From the NCBI RefSeq assembly GCF_013155275.1, contig NZ_JABJXS010000003.1:372001-436000 (forward strand): 64,000 nt of DNA. Reading direction: 5' to 3'. Every line of letters begins with the position of its first letter. The stretch's first letter is position 1. Shown one piece after another: positions 9,733-19,425 of this stretch. The notes under the pieces were generated by a model. It was not told where the DNA came from. It did not search any database and saw only the letters and a program-made list of their open reading frames with translations. Both the position numbers and the translations under genes were made by a program. Source of the DNA: Brenneria sp. hezel4-2-4 (lineage in GTDB: Bacteria > Pseudomonadota > Gammaproteobacteria > Enterobacterales > Enterobacteriaceae).

Positions 9733-10416
9733 TCAAGACTCATGCTTAACTAAGGGTTCCAACTGTTGCGCCATCCAGTCGGCAATAAACGGTTGGGCGT
9801 CACGGGTTGGATGGATCCCATCCTCCAGTATCCACTCTGGTTTAAGATACACCTGCTCCATAAAGAACGGCACCAGAGGAATATCAAACTGTTTTGCCAG
9901 GCGGGGATACACCTCGCTGAATGAATCCGTGTAGCGTCGGCCATAGTTGGTCGGCAGGCGGATTTGCATAAGCAGCGGTTGGGCGTTTGCCTGTTTGACC
10001 AGGGTAATGATTTTGCTCAGATCCTGTTCGATGTTTTGCGGCGGAAACCCCCGCAGCCCATCGTTGCCGCCAAGCTCAATCAGTACCCAGCGCGGCTGAT
10101 GCTGTTCCAGCAACGCCGGAAGACGCGCCAGACCTTGCGTGGCGGTATCGCCGCTGATGCTGGCATTAATAACGGCGGCGCCTTCCGGCAGCGTCTGCCA
10201 CTTCTGATTCAGCAAGGCCGGCCAGGCGTTGGCCGCCGGCATTCGATAGCCCGCACTGAGGCTATCGCCCAGTATCAATAAAGTATCCGCCGCGAAAGCG
10301 CGTACACTGAATAATCCCAGAAGCAAAAGGACGAAAACATGTTTGCGAAGACCAGTCCAGCGAGCGTTATGCCAACCAAAACCGGGCCCGCGGAAAACAT
10401 TCTTGAAGTTCATCAT
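9733..10416 (-). CDS. tesA: Multifunctional acyl-CoA thioesterase I / protease I / lysophospholipase TesA
   Basis: The 227-residue precursor is an SGNH hydrolase. A signal peptide ends near SVRAFA-ADT. Block I GDSLSAGYR carries the nucleophile Ser, block III has GGNDGLRG, and block V has DGIHP with the Asp/His pair. It is a periplasmic esterase. The first 78 bases overlap the divergent ybbA. The N-terminus is somewhat longer than in E. coli (an insert after NVFR with [11 protein letters not shown]), but MMNF at the start is conserved. E. coli YbbA-YbbP is reported to work with TesA, so the shared locus is functionally sensible. Confidence 0.93.
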   Translation of the reverse strand: MMNFKNVFRGPGFGWHNARWTGLRKHVFVLLLLGLFSVRAFAADTLLILGDSLSAGYRMPAANAWPALLNQKWQTLPEGAAVINASISGDTATQGLARLPALLEQHQPRWVLIELGGNDGLRGFPPQNIEQDLSKIITLVKQANAQPLLMQIRLPTNYGRRYTDSFSEVYPRLAKQFDIPLVPFFMEQVYLKPEWILEDGIHPTRDAQPFIADWMAQQLEPLVKHES

Positions 10417-11070
10417 CTTAGTAAGCACGTTGGTCAAGGGGAACATCGGCTTTCCATCCTTACCGGAGTTGAGCTGATTGTCAAACCCGCGCAGACAATC
10501 GCCCTGATCGGCGAGTCGGGATCGGGCAAGTCTACCTTGCTGGGGATCCTGGCCGGACTGGATGACGGCAGTGAAGGCGACGTCAGCCTGATGGGCGAAA
10601 CGCTGGGCAAACTGGACGAAGAGGGGCGCGCGGCGCTGCGCGCCCGTGATGTGGGTTTTGTGTTTCAGTCGTTTATGCTGGTGCCGACGCTGAATGCGTT
10701 GGAAAACGTGCAGTTGCCCGCGCTGCTGCGCGGGGAGAGCGATAGCCACAGCCGCGGGCAGGCCGAACAGCTTTTGCAGCAGTTGGGGCTGGGGGAGCGT
10801 CTGCATCACCTTCCCGCCCAGCTTTCAGGGGGCGAGCAGCAGCGTGTCGCGCTGGCCCGCGCCTTTAGCGGTCGTCCCAAAGTGCTGTTCGCCGACGAAC
10901 CGACCGGCAATCTGGATCGCAAAACCGGCGAGCGTATCGTCGATTTGCTGTTTTCTTTGAACCGGGATTACGCCACCACGCTGATTCTGGTGACGCATGA
11001 TGAGCAACTGGCGGCACGCTGCGAACGGCGGCTGCGTCTGGTGGACGGCAAACTGAGGGAAGACCTATGA
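10339..11070 (+). CDS. ybbA: ABC transporter ATP-binding protein YbbA
   Basis: The 243-residue ATPase has Walker [10 protein letters not shown], the Q-loop FVFQSFML, the signature [14 protein letters not shown], Walker [13 protein letters not shown] and the switch His in VTHDEQ. It belongs to the MacB/LolD-like (type VII) group and pairs with the FtsX-like permease YbbP, whose ATG overlaps its stop. The start at 10339 is favoured because AAGGA lies 7 bases upstream. A start at 10369 would give the shorter E. coli-like N-terminus. Its 5' end overlaps the divergent tesA by 78 bases. Confidence 0.93.
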   Translation: MFAKTSPASVMPTKTGPAENILEVHHLSKHVGQGEHRLSILTGVELIVKPAQTIALIGESGSGKSTLLGILAGLDDGSEGDVSLMGETLGKLDEEGRAALRARDVGFVFQSFMLVPTLNALENVQLPALLRGESDSHSRGQAEQLLQQLGLGERLHHLPAQLSGGEQQRVALARAFSGRPKVLFADEPTGNLDRKTGERIVDLLFSLNRDYATTLILVTHDEQLAARCERRLRLVDGKLREDL

Positions 11071-13496
11071 TCTGGCGCTGGTTCTGGCGCGAATGGCGCT
11101 CCCCCTCATTATTGATTGTCTGGCTGGCGTTGACGCTGGCGGTGGCCTGTGTGCTGGCGCTGGGCAATATCAGCGACCGGATGGAAAAAGGGCTGAGTCA
11201 GCAAAGCCGCGATTTTCTGGCCGGCGATCGGGTATTGCGCGCCTCGCGTCCGGTGGATGAGGCGTGGCTTCAGACGGCGCAGCAGCAAGGGCTGACGCTG
11301 AGCCGGCAGATTTCGTTTATGACCATGACCTTCGCCGGCGATACGCCGCAGCTGGCGCGGGTGAAAGCCACCGATCAACGCTATCCGCTATACGGCGAGT
11401 TGTTGACGCGCCCGAGCGGGCTGCGGGTGGAGCCCGGAACCGTACTGGTTGAGCCGCGTCTGCTGGCGCTGTTGGGGTTAGCGGTCGGCGACAGTCTGGA
11501 TGTGGGCGATACCTCTCTGCGCGTTGCCGGCGAGCTGATTCAGGAACCGGATTCCGGCTTTAATCCGTTTGAGACCGCGCCGCGTATTTTGATGAACCTG
11601 GCCGATGTGGAAAAAACCGGCGCCATCCAGCCCGGCGGTCGGATTACCTGGCGCTATATGTTTGCCGGGGATGCGCGGCAGATCGACGGCTTTAGCGATT
11701 TTATCAAGCCGCTGCTCAAGCCCGATCAGCGCTGGTACGGTATGGAAGATTCCGAGGGCGCGCTGAGTCAGTCGCTGAAACGCTCGCAGCAATTCCTGTT
11801 GCTCTCGGCGCTGTTGACGCTGCTGCTGTCTATCGCGGCGGTGGCGGTGTCCATGGGGCACTATTGCCGCAGCCGTTACGATCTGGTGGCGGTATTAAAA
11901 ACGCTGGGCGCCGGACGGCAGGCGCTGCGGCGGCTGATTGTCGGGCAGTGGCTGTCGGTGTTGGGGTTGGCGGCCCTGTGCGGCAGCCTTGTCGGCCTCG
12001 GTTTTGAGGCGCTGCTGATGAAAATGCTGGCGCCGGTGTTGCCTGCGGCGCTGCCGGCCTCGGGTCTGTGGCCGTGGGTGTGGGCGTTGGGCTCGCTGGT
12101 GCTGATCTCGCTGTTGGTGGGGCTGCGGCCGTATCGTTTATTGCTGGCGACGCAACCGCTGCGCGTACTGCGTCAGGATGTGGTGGCCAATGTCTGGCCG
12201 CTGCGCTATTACCTGCCGGCGGTGGCGCTGATCGTTATCGGGATGCTGGCCGTGTTGTCCGGCGGTGGTACGCTGTTGTGGTCATTGCTGGGCGGTATGG
12301 CGGTGCTGTCGCTGTTATTGGGCGTGATTGGCTGGGGCGGGTTGCTGTTGCTACGGCGTTTGACGGTTAAGCGGCTGGCGCTGCGCCTGGCGATTAACCG
12401 TCTGCTGCGTCAGCCGTGGTCGACGCTGAGTCAACTGGCCGCTTTTTCGCTGTCGTTTATGCTGCTGGCGCTGTTGCTGGTGATGCGGGGCGATTTGCTG
12501 GAACGCTGGCAGCAGCAGTTGCCGCCGGGCAGTCCGAATTACTTCCTGATGAATATGACCGCCGAGCAGGTGCCGCAGGTAAGAACCTTCCTTGAGCAGC
12601 ATCAGGTTAAGCCGGAGCTGTTTTATCCGATTATCCGCGCGCGTCTGACGGAAATTAATCAGCAGGTAGCCACGGAAATCATCCATGAAGACGATCCCGG
12701 CGGCAACACGGTCAATCGCGAACTGAACCTGACCTGGCTGGACGGCATCCCCGAGCACAATGTGCTGGTGGAAGGGCAGGCGCCGCAAGCCGGTGAAGTC
12801 TCAATGGAAGAGAACGAAGCCAAAGAGATGGGGATTAAGATCGGCGATACGCTGACCTTTACCGGCGATACGCAGCCATTCAGCGCCAAAGTGACCAGCT
12901 TCCGTCAGGTGGACTGGGAAAGTCTGCGCCCGAACTTCTTCTTTATTTTTCCTGCCGGGGCATTGGATAGTCAGCCGCAGTCGTGGCTGACCAGCTTCCG
13001 CTATGAGGGCGATGAAAAAATGATCGCCCAGCTAAACCGTCAATTCCCGACGCTGAGCGTACTGGATATCGGCAGTATCCTGCGTCAGGTCGGGCAGGTG
13101 TTGCAGCAGGTTAGCCGGGCGTTGGAAATCATGGTGATCCTGGTGCTGTTCTGCGGCGTGCTGTTGCTGATGGCGCAAATTCAGGTGGGCATGCGTCAGC
13201 GGCGGCAGGAGTTGATGGTGTACCGCACCTTGGGGGCCGGGCTGCGTTTGTTGCGCACGACGCTATGGTGTGAGTTTGCCGTGCTGGGGCTGGTGGCGGG
13301 CATCGCCGCCGCCATTGGCGCGGAAGCCGCATTATGGTTATTGCAACGTAAGGTATTCAACTTCCCCTGGGAGCCGAACGTGGCGATGTGGGTGACGCTG
13401 CCGCTGTCGGCGGCATTGCTGCTGTCGCTGTGCGGCGGCTGGCTGGGATTGCGATTGCTGCGCGGTAAGGCGTTATTCCGGCAGTTTGCCGGGTAG
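11067..13496 (+). CDS. ybbP: FtsX-family ABC transporter permease YbbP
   Basis: The 809-residue inner membrane protein has one N-terminal membrane segment (LIVWLALTLAVACVLAL), a periplasmic MacB-like domain, and two clusters of hydrophobic helices around residues 255-470 and at the C-terminus, the duplicated FtsX layout. It partners YbbA (start overlaps in ATGA). Type VII systems of this kind move no substrate across the inner membrane but extract or shuttle envelope hydrophobic molecules. The substrate is not evident from sequence. Confidence 0.92.
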   Translation: MIWRWFWREWRSPSLLIVWLALTLAVACVLALGNISDRMEKGLSQQSRDFLAGDRVLRASRPVDEAWLQTAQQQGLTLSRQISFMTMTFAGDTPQLARVKATDQRYPLYGELLTRPSGLRVEPGTVLVEPRLLALLGLAVGDSLDVGDTSLRVAGELIQEPDSGFNPFETAPRILMNLADVEKTGAIQPGGRITWRYMFAGDARQIDGFSDFIKPLLKPDQRWYGMEDSEGALSQSLKRSQQFLLLSALLTLLLSIAAVAVSMGHYCRSRYDLVAVLKTLGAGRQALRRLIVGQWLSVLGLAALCGSLVGLGFEALLMKMLAPVLPAALPASGLWPWVWALGSLVLISLLVGLRPYRLLLATQPLRVLRQDVVANVWPLRYYLPAVALIVIGMLAVLSGGGTLLWSLLGGMAVLSLLLGVIGWGGLLLLRRLTVKRLALRLAINRLLRQPWSTLSQLAAFSLSFMLLALLLVMRGDLLERWQQQLPPGSPNYFLMNMTAEQVPQVRTFLEQHQVKPELFYPIIRARLTEINQQVATEIIHEDDPGGNTVNRELNLTWLDGIPEHNVLVEGQAPQAGEVSMEENEAKEMGIKIGDTLTFTGDTQPFSAKVTSFRQVDWESLRPNFFFIFPAGALDSQPQSWLTSFRYEGDEKMIAQLNRQFPTLSVLDIGSILRQVGQVLQQVSRALEIMVILVLFCGVLLLMAQIQVGMRQRRQELMVYRTLGAGLRLLRTTLWCEFAVLGLVAGIAAAIGAEAALWLLQRKVFNFPWEPNVAMWVTLPLSAALLLSLCGGWLGLRLLRGKALFRQFAG

Positions 13497-13570
13497 CGAT
13501 ACAGAACGGCGGGAGGGGCGACCGAATCCACGCCCCATTCCGCGGTGAAACGGAATGAGGCGGATACGGT

Positions 13571-15694
13571 TTAGAAATCCACGCTGGCGCGCAGCACCAC
13601 CTGACGGGGTTCGCCGATGGCGACGCGCAGGTTGTTGCCGCTGGACGGGTAGTAGATTTTATCAAACAGGTTCTTTACGTTGAGCTGCCATTTCACCTTA
13701 TAGCCATTCAGCGGCAGGCTATACGCCAGGAAGGCGTCCGCGACCGTGTAATCGTCCAGATAGAAACTGTTTGCCGCATCCCCCGCCCGGCGGCCGACAT
13801 AGCGCGCCCCGGCGCCGACGCGCAGGTTATCCCCCGACTGTAAGCCGGTGGCGCCGAAATCCTGGGTCAGAAACAGCGACGCGGTATGACGGGCCGCATT
13901 GGTCATTTCATTGCCGTTATTTTCCGGGTCAGCCGTCACTTTGGCATCGGTATAGGCATAGGAGCCGATCAGGCTGAGCGAATCGGTGAGCTTACCCGCC
14001 AGATCCAATTCAACTCCCTGCGAGCGGACTTTACCGGCGGTGCGGGTCACGCTATCGCCATTGCCGTCGAGTTCGCTGACCATCACATTGCGTTTTTCAA
14101 TATCGAACAACGCCAGATTCGCGGTGATCCGGTTTGGCAGATCCAGCTTGGCGCCGATCTCGTAGGCGGTGCCGATTTCAGGCGGCAGCGCGCCGATTTG
14201 CGTGGCAATGGAAACGTTCGGCTTAAACGACTCGCTGTAGCTGGCATAGAGCGACGAATACGAGGTCAGGTTGTAAACCACCCCTGCGCGCGGCACCAGC
14301 CGGCTGTAGGAACTGTCGGTGCGGGTGACGAACGGACGGCCTTTACCGGCCATGACGTCAAAGCTGTCGTAGCGCAGCCCGGCCAGCAACAACCAGCGGT
14401 CGTTAAGGCGAATGGCATCCTGCATAAAGAAACCGGTGCTGTCGATATTTTCCCGCTGATCGCTGTCTGACGCGATGGCGTTGGTCGATGCGGCCAACTG
14501 ACCGTACACCGGATTGTAGATGTTAAAGTCTGTTCTGTTATTTGTTCCGCGGATCATATCGCCGCGGAAAGTGCGGTCGGCTTCGTAGTCAAAGCCGAAC
14601 AGCAACTGGTGATTAATGCGTCCCCAGTCAACATCGCCGTTCAGGGTAAACTGCGCCATCTGGGTTTGGGCGTGGGCGTACCCCGTGGCGTCGGGACGGC
14701 GGGTCAATATGCCGGTGTCGGGGTTATAGCTCATGGCCCGCGCCTGATTATCGCTATAACGGTTGCGGTTATAGGAATAGGTTAGGCTGCTTTTCCAGCG
14801 ATCGGTCAGATTGCGGTCCACCTGTAGCGTGATGCTGTCCTGATCGCCGCGGGTGGTATTGTAATGTTCGTCGAAACGACGATCGCGCGGGGTGTTCACC
14901 GGTTTACCGGTATTGGGATCGATAATGGTGCCGCGATCGAATGGCGTCAGATATTCCATGTGCTCGTATGCCACGCGCACCGTGGTGTCCTCGCCGTACC
15001 ACATCAGGGACGGCGCAATGGTGGTCTGGCGGTTGCGGCCAAAGTTACGCCAGTAATCGGTTTCATCGTGATCGATCACCATACGGTAAGCCAGCCCCGA
15101 GGCGCCCAGCGGCCCGGTTACATCCAACTGGCCGCCGCCGCCGTTAAAGCTGCTGCCCCAGCCTTCAATATGGGTTTTTTGCACTAACTCCGGTTTTTTG
15201 CTGATGATATTGATCACGCCGCCGGGTTCGCCCATGCCATACAACATGGAGGCCGGGCCTTTCAGCACTTCCACCCGTTGGCTGCTCGGGGTGAAGTTAC
15301 GCGCCTGAATAGAACGGATGCCATCACGCAGAATGGAGCCATCCCGGTTGTCGCCAAAGCCGCGTTTGATGAGCGCATCCTGCGTGCCGCCGAGCGTATT
15401 GGCTTGCGTGATGCCGCTGACGTTGTACAACGCTTCATCAATATTGCGTACCGCGCGATCTTCAAGCACTTGCGTCGGCACCACGTTGACCGCCTGCGGC
15501 ACATCCAGCAGACGACTTTCAGTGCGCGTTCCGGTGACCGTGTTGTGCGGCTGGTAGCCGGTTTCTGCTTCCGCCTGCGTCGCCGTTGTCGCGCTGACCA
15601 CCAGCGTATCGTCTTTGGATTGTGTTGCGGCCTGAATACTGAACGGCAACAGCGCCAGCAACGGCCAGCCGTTACGCCATGTCTTATTATTCAT
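13571..15694 (-). CDS. TonB-dependent siderophore receptor
   Basis: The 707-residue precursor has a signal peptide ending at IQA-ATQ and a TonB-box-like DDTLVVSA. The plug domain (SRLLDVPQAVNVV; GVINIISKKP) comes next, then a 22-strand-type barrel ending in Phe (VVLRASVDF). It matches the siderophore receptor subfamily that includes ferrichrome/ferrioxamine-type receptors; the ligand cannot be named. The ATG at 15694 overlaps the end of the upstream binding-protein gene (ATGAATAA), so the longer frame to 15814 is rejected. It sits in a Fur-box-preceded pair but has no permease genes beside it. Confidence 0.9.
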   Translation of the reverse strand: MNNKTWRNGWPLLALLPFSIQAATQSKDDTLVVSATTATQAEAETGYQPHNTVTGTRTESRLLDVPQAVNVVPTQVLEDRAVRNIDEALYNVSGITQANTLGGTQDALIKRGFGDNRDGSILRDGIRSIQARNFTPSSQRVEVLKGPASMLYGMGEPGGVINIISKKPELVQKTHIEGWGSSFNGGGGQLDVTGPLGASGLAYRMVIDHDETDYWRNFGRNRQTTIAPSLMWYGEDTTVRVAYEHMEYLTPFDRGTIIDPNTGKPVNTPRDRRFDEHYNTTRGDQDSITLQVDRNLTDRWKSSLTYSYNRNRYSDNQARAMSYNPDTGILTRRPDATGYAHAQTQMAQFTLNGDVDWGRINHQLLFGFDYEADRTFRGDMIRGTNNRTDFNIYNPVYGQLAASTNAIASDSDQRENIDSTGFFMQDAIRLNDRWLLLAGLRYDSFDVMAGKGRPFVTRTDSSYSRLVPRAGVVYNLTSYSSLYASYSESFKPNVSIATQIGALPPEIGTAYEIGAKLDLPNRITANLALFDIEKRNVMVSELDGNGDSVTRTAGKVRSQGVELDLAGKLTDSLSLIGSYAYTDAKVTADPENNGNEMTNAARHTASLFLTQDFGATGLQSGDNLRVGAGARYVGRRAGDAANSFYLDDYTVADAFLAYSLPLNGYKVKWQLNVKNLFDKIYYPSSGNNLRVAIGEPRQVVLRASVDF

Positions 15695-16793
15695 GAGTGA
15701 GATGACTCCAATAGGTCCCTGAAAAATCAATAGGTAAAAACTGCTGATAAAGCGCTTGTAGCGTGTGTTGCGGATCGATATCGGTGAACAAATCGGGATA
15801 GAGCGCTTTGGCAAACATTTCGACCATCACCACGTGATACGGACTGAGGTAAAAGTTGTGCCACATACTCCATGCCCGACCGTTTCGCACCGCGTCGAGA
15901 TGAGACAAAATCGGTTCCTGACGGATCAAATCGCGGAAGCTGCTGTCGGCCTGTTGTTCCGCGACCTGCGGCCCAAGCATCAGGCTGGAAAAGCGTTTGC
16001 CTTGCGGCCCCGCCATGCCGGTGGCGATGTAGACATCCGGTTTGGCGGCCAGCGCCCGTTCCGGACTCAGTTCGCCATAGACGCTGCTGATGACGCCGGC
16101 GGCGATGTTTTCACCGCCGGCAAACCTCAGCAGGTCGCCCAGATTTCCGCCCACCGCGGTGGTGCAGCAGGTATCGCGGCGACCAAGATGCAGATGCAGC
16201 ATCACGGTGGTTTTTTTACCGTGATATTGCTCGATGCGCTGACGGACCCTATCCATATGCCGTTGATAGAAGGCGCTGAATGCCGCCGCGCGTTCCGGCT
16301 GATTCAATGCCTCCCCCAACAGTCGGATACTGGGTAAGGTGTGATTGAGTAAGTCGACGCGTAAATCGACATAAATGACCGGGACGCCGGCGTTGGTCAG
16401 CGTCTGAAGCAGCCGGTCTTCGTTGGCGGCGGTTTTTGCCAGCCGCGGCAAAATAACCAGATCGGGTTTGAGCGGCAGCAGCGACTCCGCATTCATGGTT
16501 TGCAGGCTGCCGTTGCCTAATTGCGGGATTTGGGCGATCTGCGGAAATTTTTGCGTATAGCGTTGCCAACTCTGCGCGTCATAACGCGGCATATCGCCCG
16601 GCCAGCCCACCACATTTTTTGCCGGGTTGCCCGGTTCAAGCAAAGCCAGCGTATACAGCATGCGGCTCTCACCGAGGATAATGCGCTGCGGATTGTCCGG
16701 GATCTCGACTTGGCGACCGAGCATATCCGTGACGGTTTTAGCCGGCGATAACGGGCTAAGTAGGGATAAAAAAACCAGGATGGCGATACGCAT
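15687..16793 (-). CDS. Periplasmic iron-siderophore ABC transporter substrate-binding protein
   Basis: The 368-residue precursor begins with a signal peptide (MRIAILVFLSLLSPLSPA) followed by VTDMLGRQVEIPDNPQRIIL, the start of a cluster-8 (FepB/BtuF-like) binding protein. The two-lobed fold is suggested by NAESLLPLKPDLVILP and LAAKPDVYIATG. An adjacent Cys pair (RRDTCCTTAVGG) is unusual for this family. It is translationally overlapped with the TonB-dependent receptor and is probably iron-regulated. No inner membrane permease or ATPase gene is adjacent. Confidence 0.85.
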   Translation of the reverse strand: MRIAILVFLSLLSPLSPAKTVTDMLGRQVEIPDNPQRIILGESRMLYTLALLEPGNPAKNVVGWPGDMPRYDAQSWQRYTQKFPQIAQIPQLGNGSLQTMNAESLLPLKPDLVILPRLAKTAANEDRLLQTLTNAGVPVIYVDLRVDLLNHTLPSIRLLGEALNQPERAAAFSAFYQRHMDRVRQRIEQYHGKKTTVMLHLHLGRRDTCCTTAVGGNLGDLLRFAGGENIAAGVISSVYGELSPERALAAKPDVYIATGMAGPQGKRFSSLMLGPQVAEQQADSSFRDLIRQEPILSHLDAVRNGRAWSMWHNFYLSPYHVVMVEMFAKALYPDLFTDIDPQHTLQALYQQFLPIDFSGTYWSHLTHE

Positions 16794-16824
16794 GATTAAC
16801 TCTGCATAAAAGTGGGCGGCGAAA

Positions 16825-16843
16825 GATAATCATTGTCATTCTT
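16825..16843 (-). promoter_or_regulatory. Fur box upstream of the iron uptake pair
   Basis: The 19-base sequence GATAATCATTGTCATTCTT closely resembles the Fur consensus GATAATGATAATCATTATC. It sits 32 bases upstream of the binding-protein start, in promoter position. This predicts repression of the two-gene unit by Fe-Fur. Confidence 0.75.
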
Positions 16844-17076
16844 GTTTTCAACACGTGGCGAGTAGGGTTAATTCGCGCCGGCGGAAAATACCGTTACAGA
16901 TCTGAAAATTACGCAGAGTTAAGTAAATAATTAAAGTGCCGGACGGCGACGAAAAGCGGCGGGCGAAAGTCGAGTTACCGTTTGCTCTAATATCAGAAAA
17001 TTCCTATGGTTAGTGAAAATTTTATGGTGATGCGATACGATGTTACCCGTAAAACTTGCTGTGCAGGAGAAAGAGA

Positions 17077-19425
17077 ATGGGGGCGTACCGCCAGACCGGG
17101 GATCAGCGCCAGAAACTTATAAAATCCGCTATCGCTCAACCTCCTGGCCGACTGATTGTGCTCGGTCGGTGCGGTGATGGGGTGGATCTGTCGGAATTCT
17201 CATTGTCTTCACTAAAATTGTCTTCGCTAACATTGGTGCAGTGCGCCACGCTGGAACACGTGCCGCAACCCGTCGGCGATGGCGATATATTGCTTACCTC
17301 GCTGGACTGGATGGACGAGCTTGCGTCGGCGCGGCACGATGAGTTATCGCGCTACGGGCGCCGCGTTGCCCTCTGGATCGCCTTTACTGATGGTTCCACC
17401 CGTATCGCCAGGCAGATCTACTGGCAAAAGCAAGGCGTCGATTATTTTTCCCCCGCCTTGCGGGACGGGCAAGAGTTGGCGTTGCTGCTTGACGCGGTGT
17501 GCCCGCAGGACTCGGGCAGCCTGTGGCAATTAATCCTCGATCGCCTGCCGGCCGGCGTGTTCTGGAAAGATCTCTCTTTGCGCTATCTTGGCGCCAATCG
17601 CTATTTTACTCATGATGCCGGACGAAACGATCCCGGCGAGATCGTCGGGCGCGATGATTTTGAACTGTTTGAACCGGCGCTGGCCGAGAAATATCGTCAG
17701 GATGATCTGGCGGTGCTGAACGGCGGGCAGCCAAGAATGAATGCCGTTGAGTCTGTCGAACGGCAAACGGGCGGGCAACGCTGGCTGAGCGTGAATAAGG
17801 TTCCGCTGCGCGATGCGCGGGGCGAACTGGTCGGGCTGCTGTGTTTGTATCTTGATATCACTCGCTTCAAAGAGACGGAGCGGGAGTTGATCGAGAGCGA
17901 AGCGCGTTTTCGTTTCTTTCTGGATAATGTCGACGAAGGGGTGGTGGTGTTCGACCCGCAGGGCATTATCGTTGACGTCAGCTCGCGCTGGCTTGAGCTG
18001 TTCCGCTGTCGGCGCGAGGACGCCATCGGTCAGCCGGTGCTCTCTTATACCAGTCCGACGGCGGTGCCGATGGCGACGCAGCTGATCGGTGAAAAATGGT
18101 CCGAGTCCTATGAGTCCGAGATGCTGAGAAAGGACGGCACCACTTTTCCCGCCATTGTGCGCGGCAGGGAGCAGGATTTTGGCGGCCGCGGGCTGCGTCT
18201 GACCACCATTCTTGATATCACCCGGCAAAAAGAGGGCGAGCGGGCGCTGAAGGTCGCCAAGATTGAAGCGGAACGCGCCAACCGGGCCAAATCTGAATTT
18301 CTCTCCAGCATGAGTCACGAGTTGCGCACGCCGATGAATGCCATTCTGGGGTTTTCCCAGATCCTGGCGTTCGATGAGCAACTGAACGATGATCAGTTAG
18401 ACAATGTGACGGAAATCCTCAAGGCGGGGCGACATTTGCTGGGGTTGATCAATGATGTTCTCGATCTTGCCAAGATCGAATCCGGCGTCGTGTCTCTGTC
18501 GATAGAAGCGGTGGATCTGTCCGCGTTGATGCGCGACTGCCGGCAACTGATCCAACCGCTGGCCGCGGACAGGCAAATAACCCTGCGTCTGGATGTTCCC
18601 GAACAGCTGACGGTCAGCGCCGATCCGGTTCGTTTCAAGCAGGTGTTGCTGAATCTGTTGTCCAACGCCATCAAATACAATAACGCCGGGGGCGAAGTGC
18701 GTATCGCGTTGGAAACGCGGCAAAACGGGCTGCGTATCGCCGTTGTCGATACCGGAAACGGTATTGCCCGCGAGCGTATGGGGGAGTTGTTCCAGCCCTT
18801 TAACCGGCTTGATGAGGAGCGTGGCGCTATCGAGGGAAGCGGCATCGGTCTGGTGATCACCCGCAGGCTGATCGACGCCATGGGCGGCAGAATCGGCGTG
18901 GAAAGCGTGCCTGGCAAGGGGAGTCGTTTCTGGGTGGAGCTGCCGCTGGCCGATCCGCGGCTGCCGCCGACGGAAGCGAGGCCGGCGGCGGCCCGGCCCA
19001 GGCCGTTTATCGACGGACAGCGGCGGCATTGCATTCTATATATTGACGATAACCCGGTGAATCTCAAGCTGGTGGCGCAGATCCTGGATAAATTGCGTCA
19101 TATCCAACTTGTCGCGATGCATACTCCGGAAGAGGGGATCGAGTATGCCGTGACGCATCAGCCTGATTTGATTCTGCTTGATATCAACCTGCCGGGCATG
19201 GATGGCTATGAAGTGCTGGCGCTGTTTAAGTCTCATGTCCGGCTACGGCATGTACCGGTATTTGCCGTCTCGGCCAATGTTATGCCGCAGGATATTGAGC
19301 GCGGTATGGCGGCGGGTTTTGCCGATTACCTGACCAAACCGTTGGATATCGGTCGGTTCCTGGCCAGTATTGACGCTCATCTGTACGATGATAGGGGGAA
19401 TTTACGCCATGATGAACAAGCATAA
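17077..19425 (+). CDS. Hybrid sensor histidine kinase (PAS-PAS-HisKA-HATPase-REC)
   Basis: The 782-residue protein starts with about 145 residues that look like a degenerate receiver domain. Two PAS/PAC modules follow (about 150-270 and 280-400). The HisKA H-box is SHELRTPMNAILGF with His414. The HATPase motifs are NLLSNAIKYN, VDTGNGI and GSGIGLVI. The C-terminal receiver has YIDDNP and the phospho-acceptor Asp702 in LLDINLPGMDG, with TKP later. No membrane segment is seen, so it is a cytoplasmic sensor. The ATG at 17077 follows AGGAGA. Its stop overlaps the following HD-GYP gene by 17 bases. The signal sensed is unknown. Confidence 0.9.
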   Translation: MGAYRQTGDQRQKLIKSAIAQPPGRLIVLGRCGDGVDLSEFSLSSLKLSSLTLVQCATLEHVPQPVGDGDILLTSLDWMDELASARHDELSRYGRRVALWIAFTDGSTRIARQIYWQKQGVDYFSPALRDGQELALLLDAVCPQDSGSLWQLILDRLPAGVFWKDLSLRYLGANRYFTHDAGRNDPGEIVGRDDFELFEPALAEKYRQDDLAVLNGGQPRMNAVESVERQTGGQRWLSVNKVPLRDARGELVGLLCLYLDITRFKETERELIESEARFRFFLDNVDEGVVVFDPQGIIVDVSSRWLELFRCRREDAIGQPVLSYTSPTAVPMATQLIGEKWSESYESEMLRKDGTTFPAIVRGREQDFGGRGLRLTTILDITRQKEGERALKVAKIEAERANRAKSEFLSSMSHELRTPMNAILGFSQILAFDEQLNDDQLDNVTEILKAGRHLLGLINDVLDLAKIESGVVSLSIEAVDLSALMRDCRQLIQPLAADRQITLRLDVPEQLTVSADPVRFKQVLLNLLSNAIKYNNAGGEVRIALETRQNGLRIAVVDTGNGIARERMGELFQPFNRLDEERGAIEGSGIGLVITRRLIDAMGGRIGVESVPGKGSRFWVELPLADPRLPPTEARPAAARPRPFIDGQRRHCILYIDDNPVNLKLVAQILDKLRHIQLVAMHTPEEGIEYAVTHQPDLILLDINLPGMDGYEVLALFKSHVRLRHVPVFAVSANVMPQDIERGMAAGFADYLTKPLDIGRFLASIDAHLYDDRGNLRHDEQA

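Noticed and set aside
10417-10809. N-terminal extension of the tesA frame
   Set aside because: It is antisense to the ybbA ATPase core and would bury the TesA signal peptide inside the protein.
13531-13562. Hairpin CGCC..ATTCCG/CGGAAT..GGCG after the TonB-dependent receptor
   Set aside because: No T-run follows on either strand, so I did not list it as a terminator.
17530-18381. 283-codon minus-strand frame across the hybrid kinase
   Set aside because: The plus-strand kinase has intact domains through this region, so the frame is a shadow.
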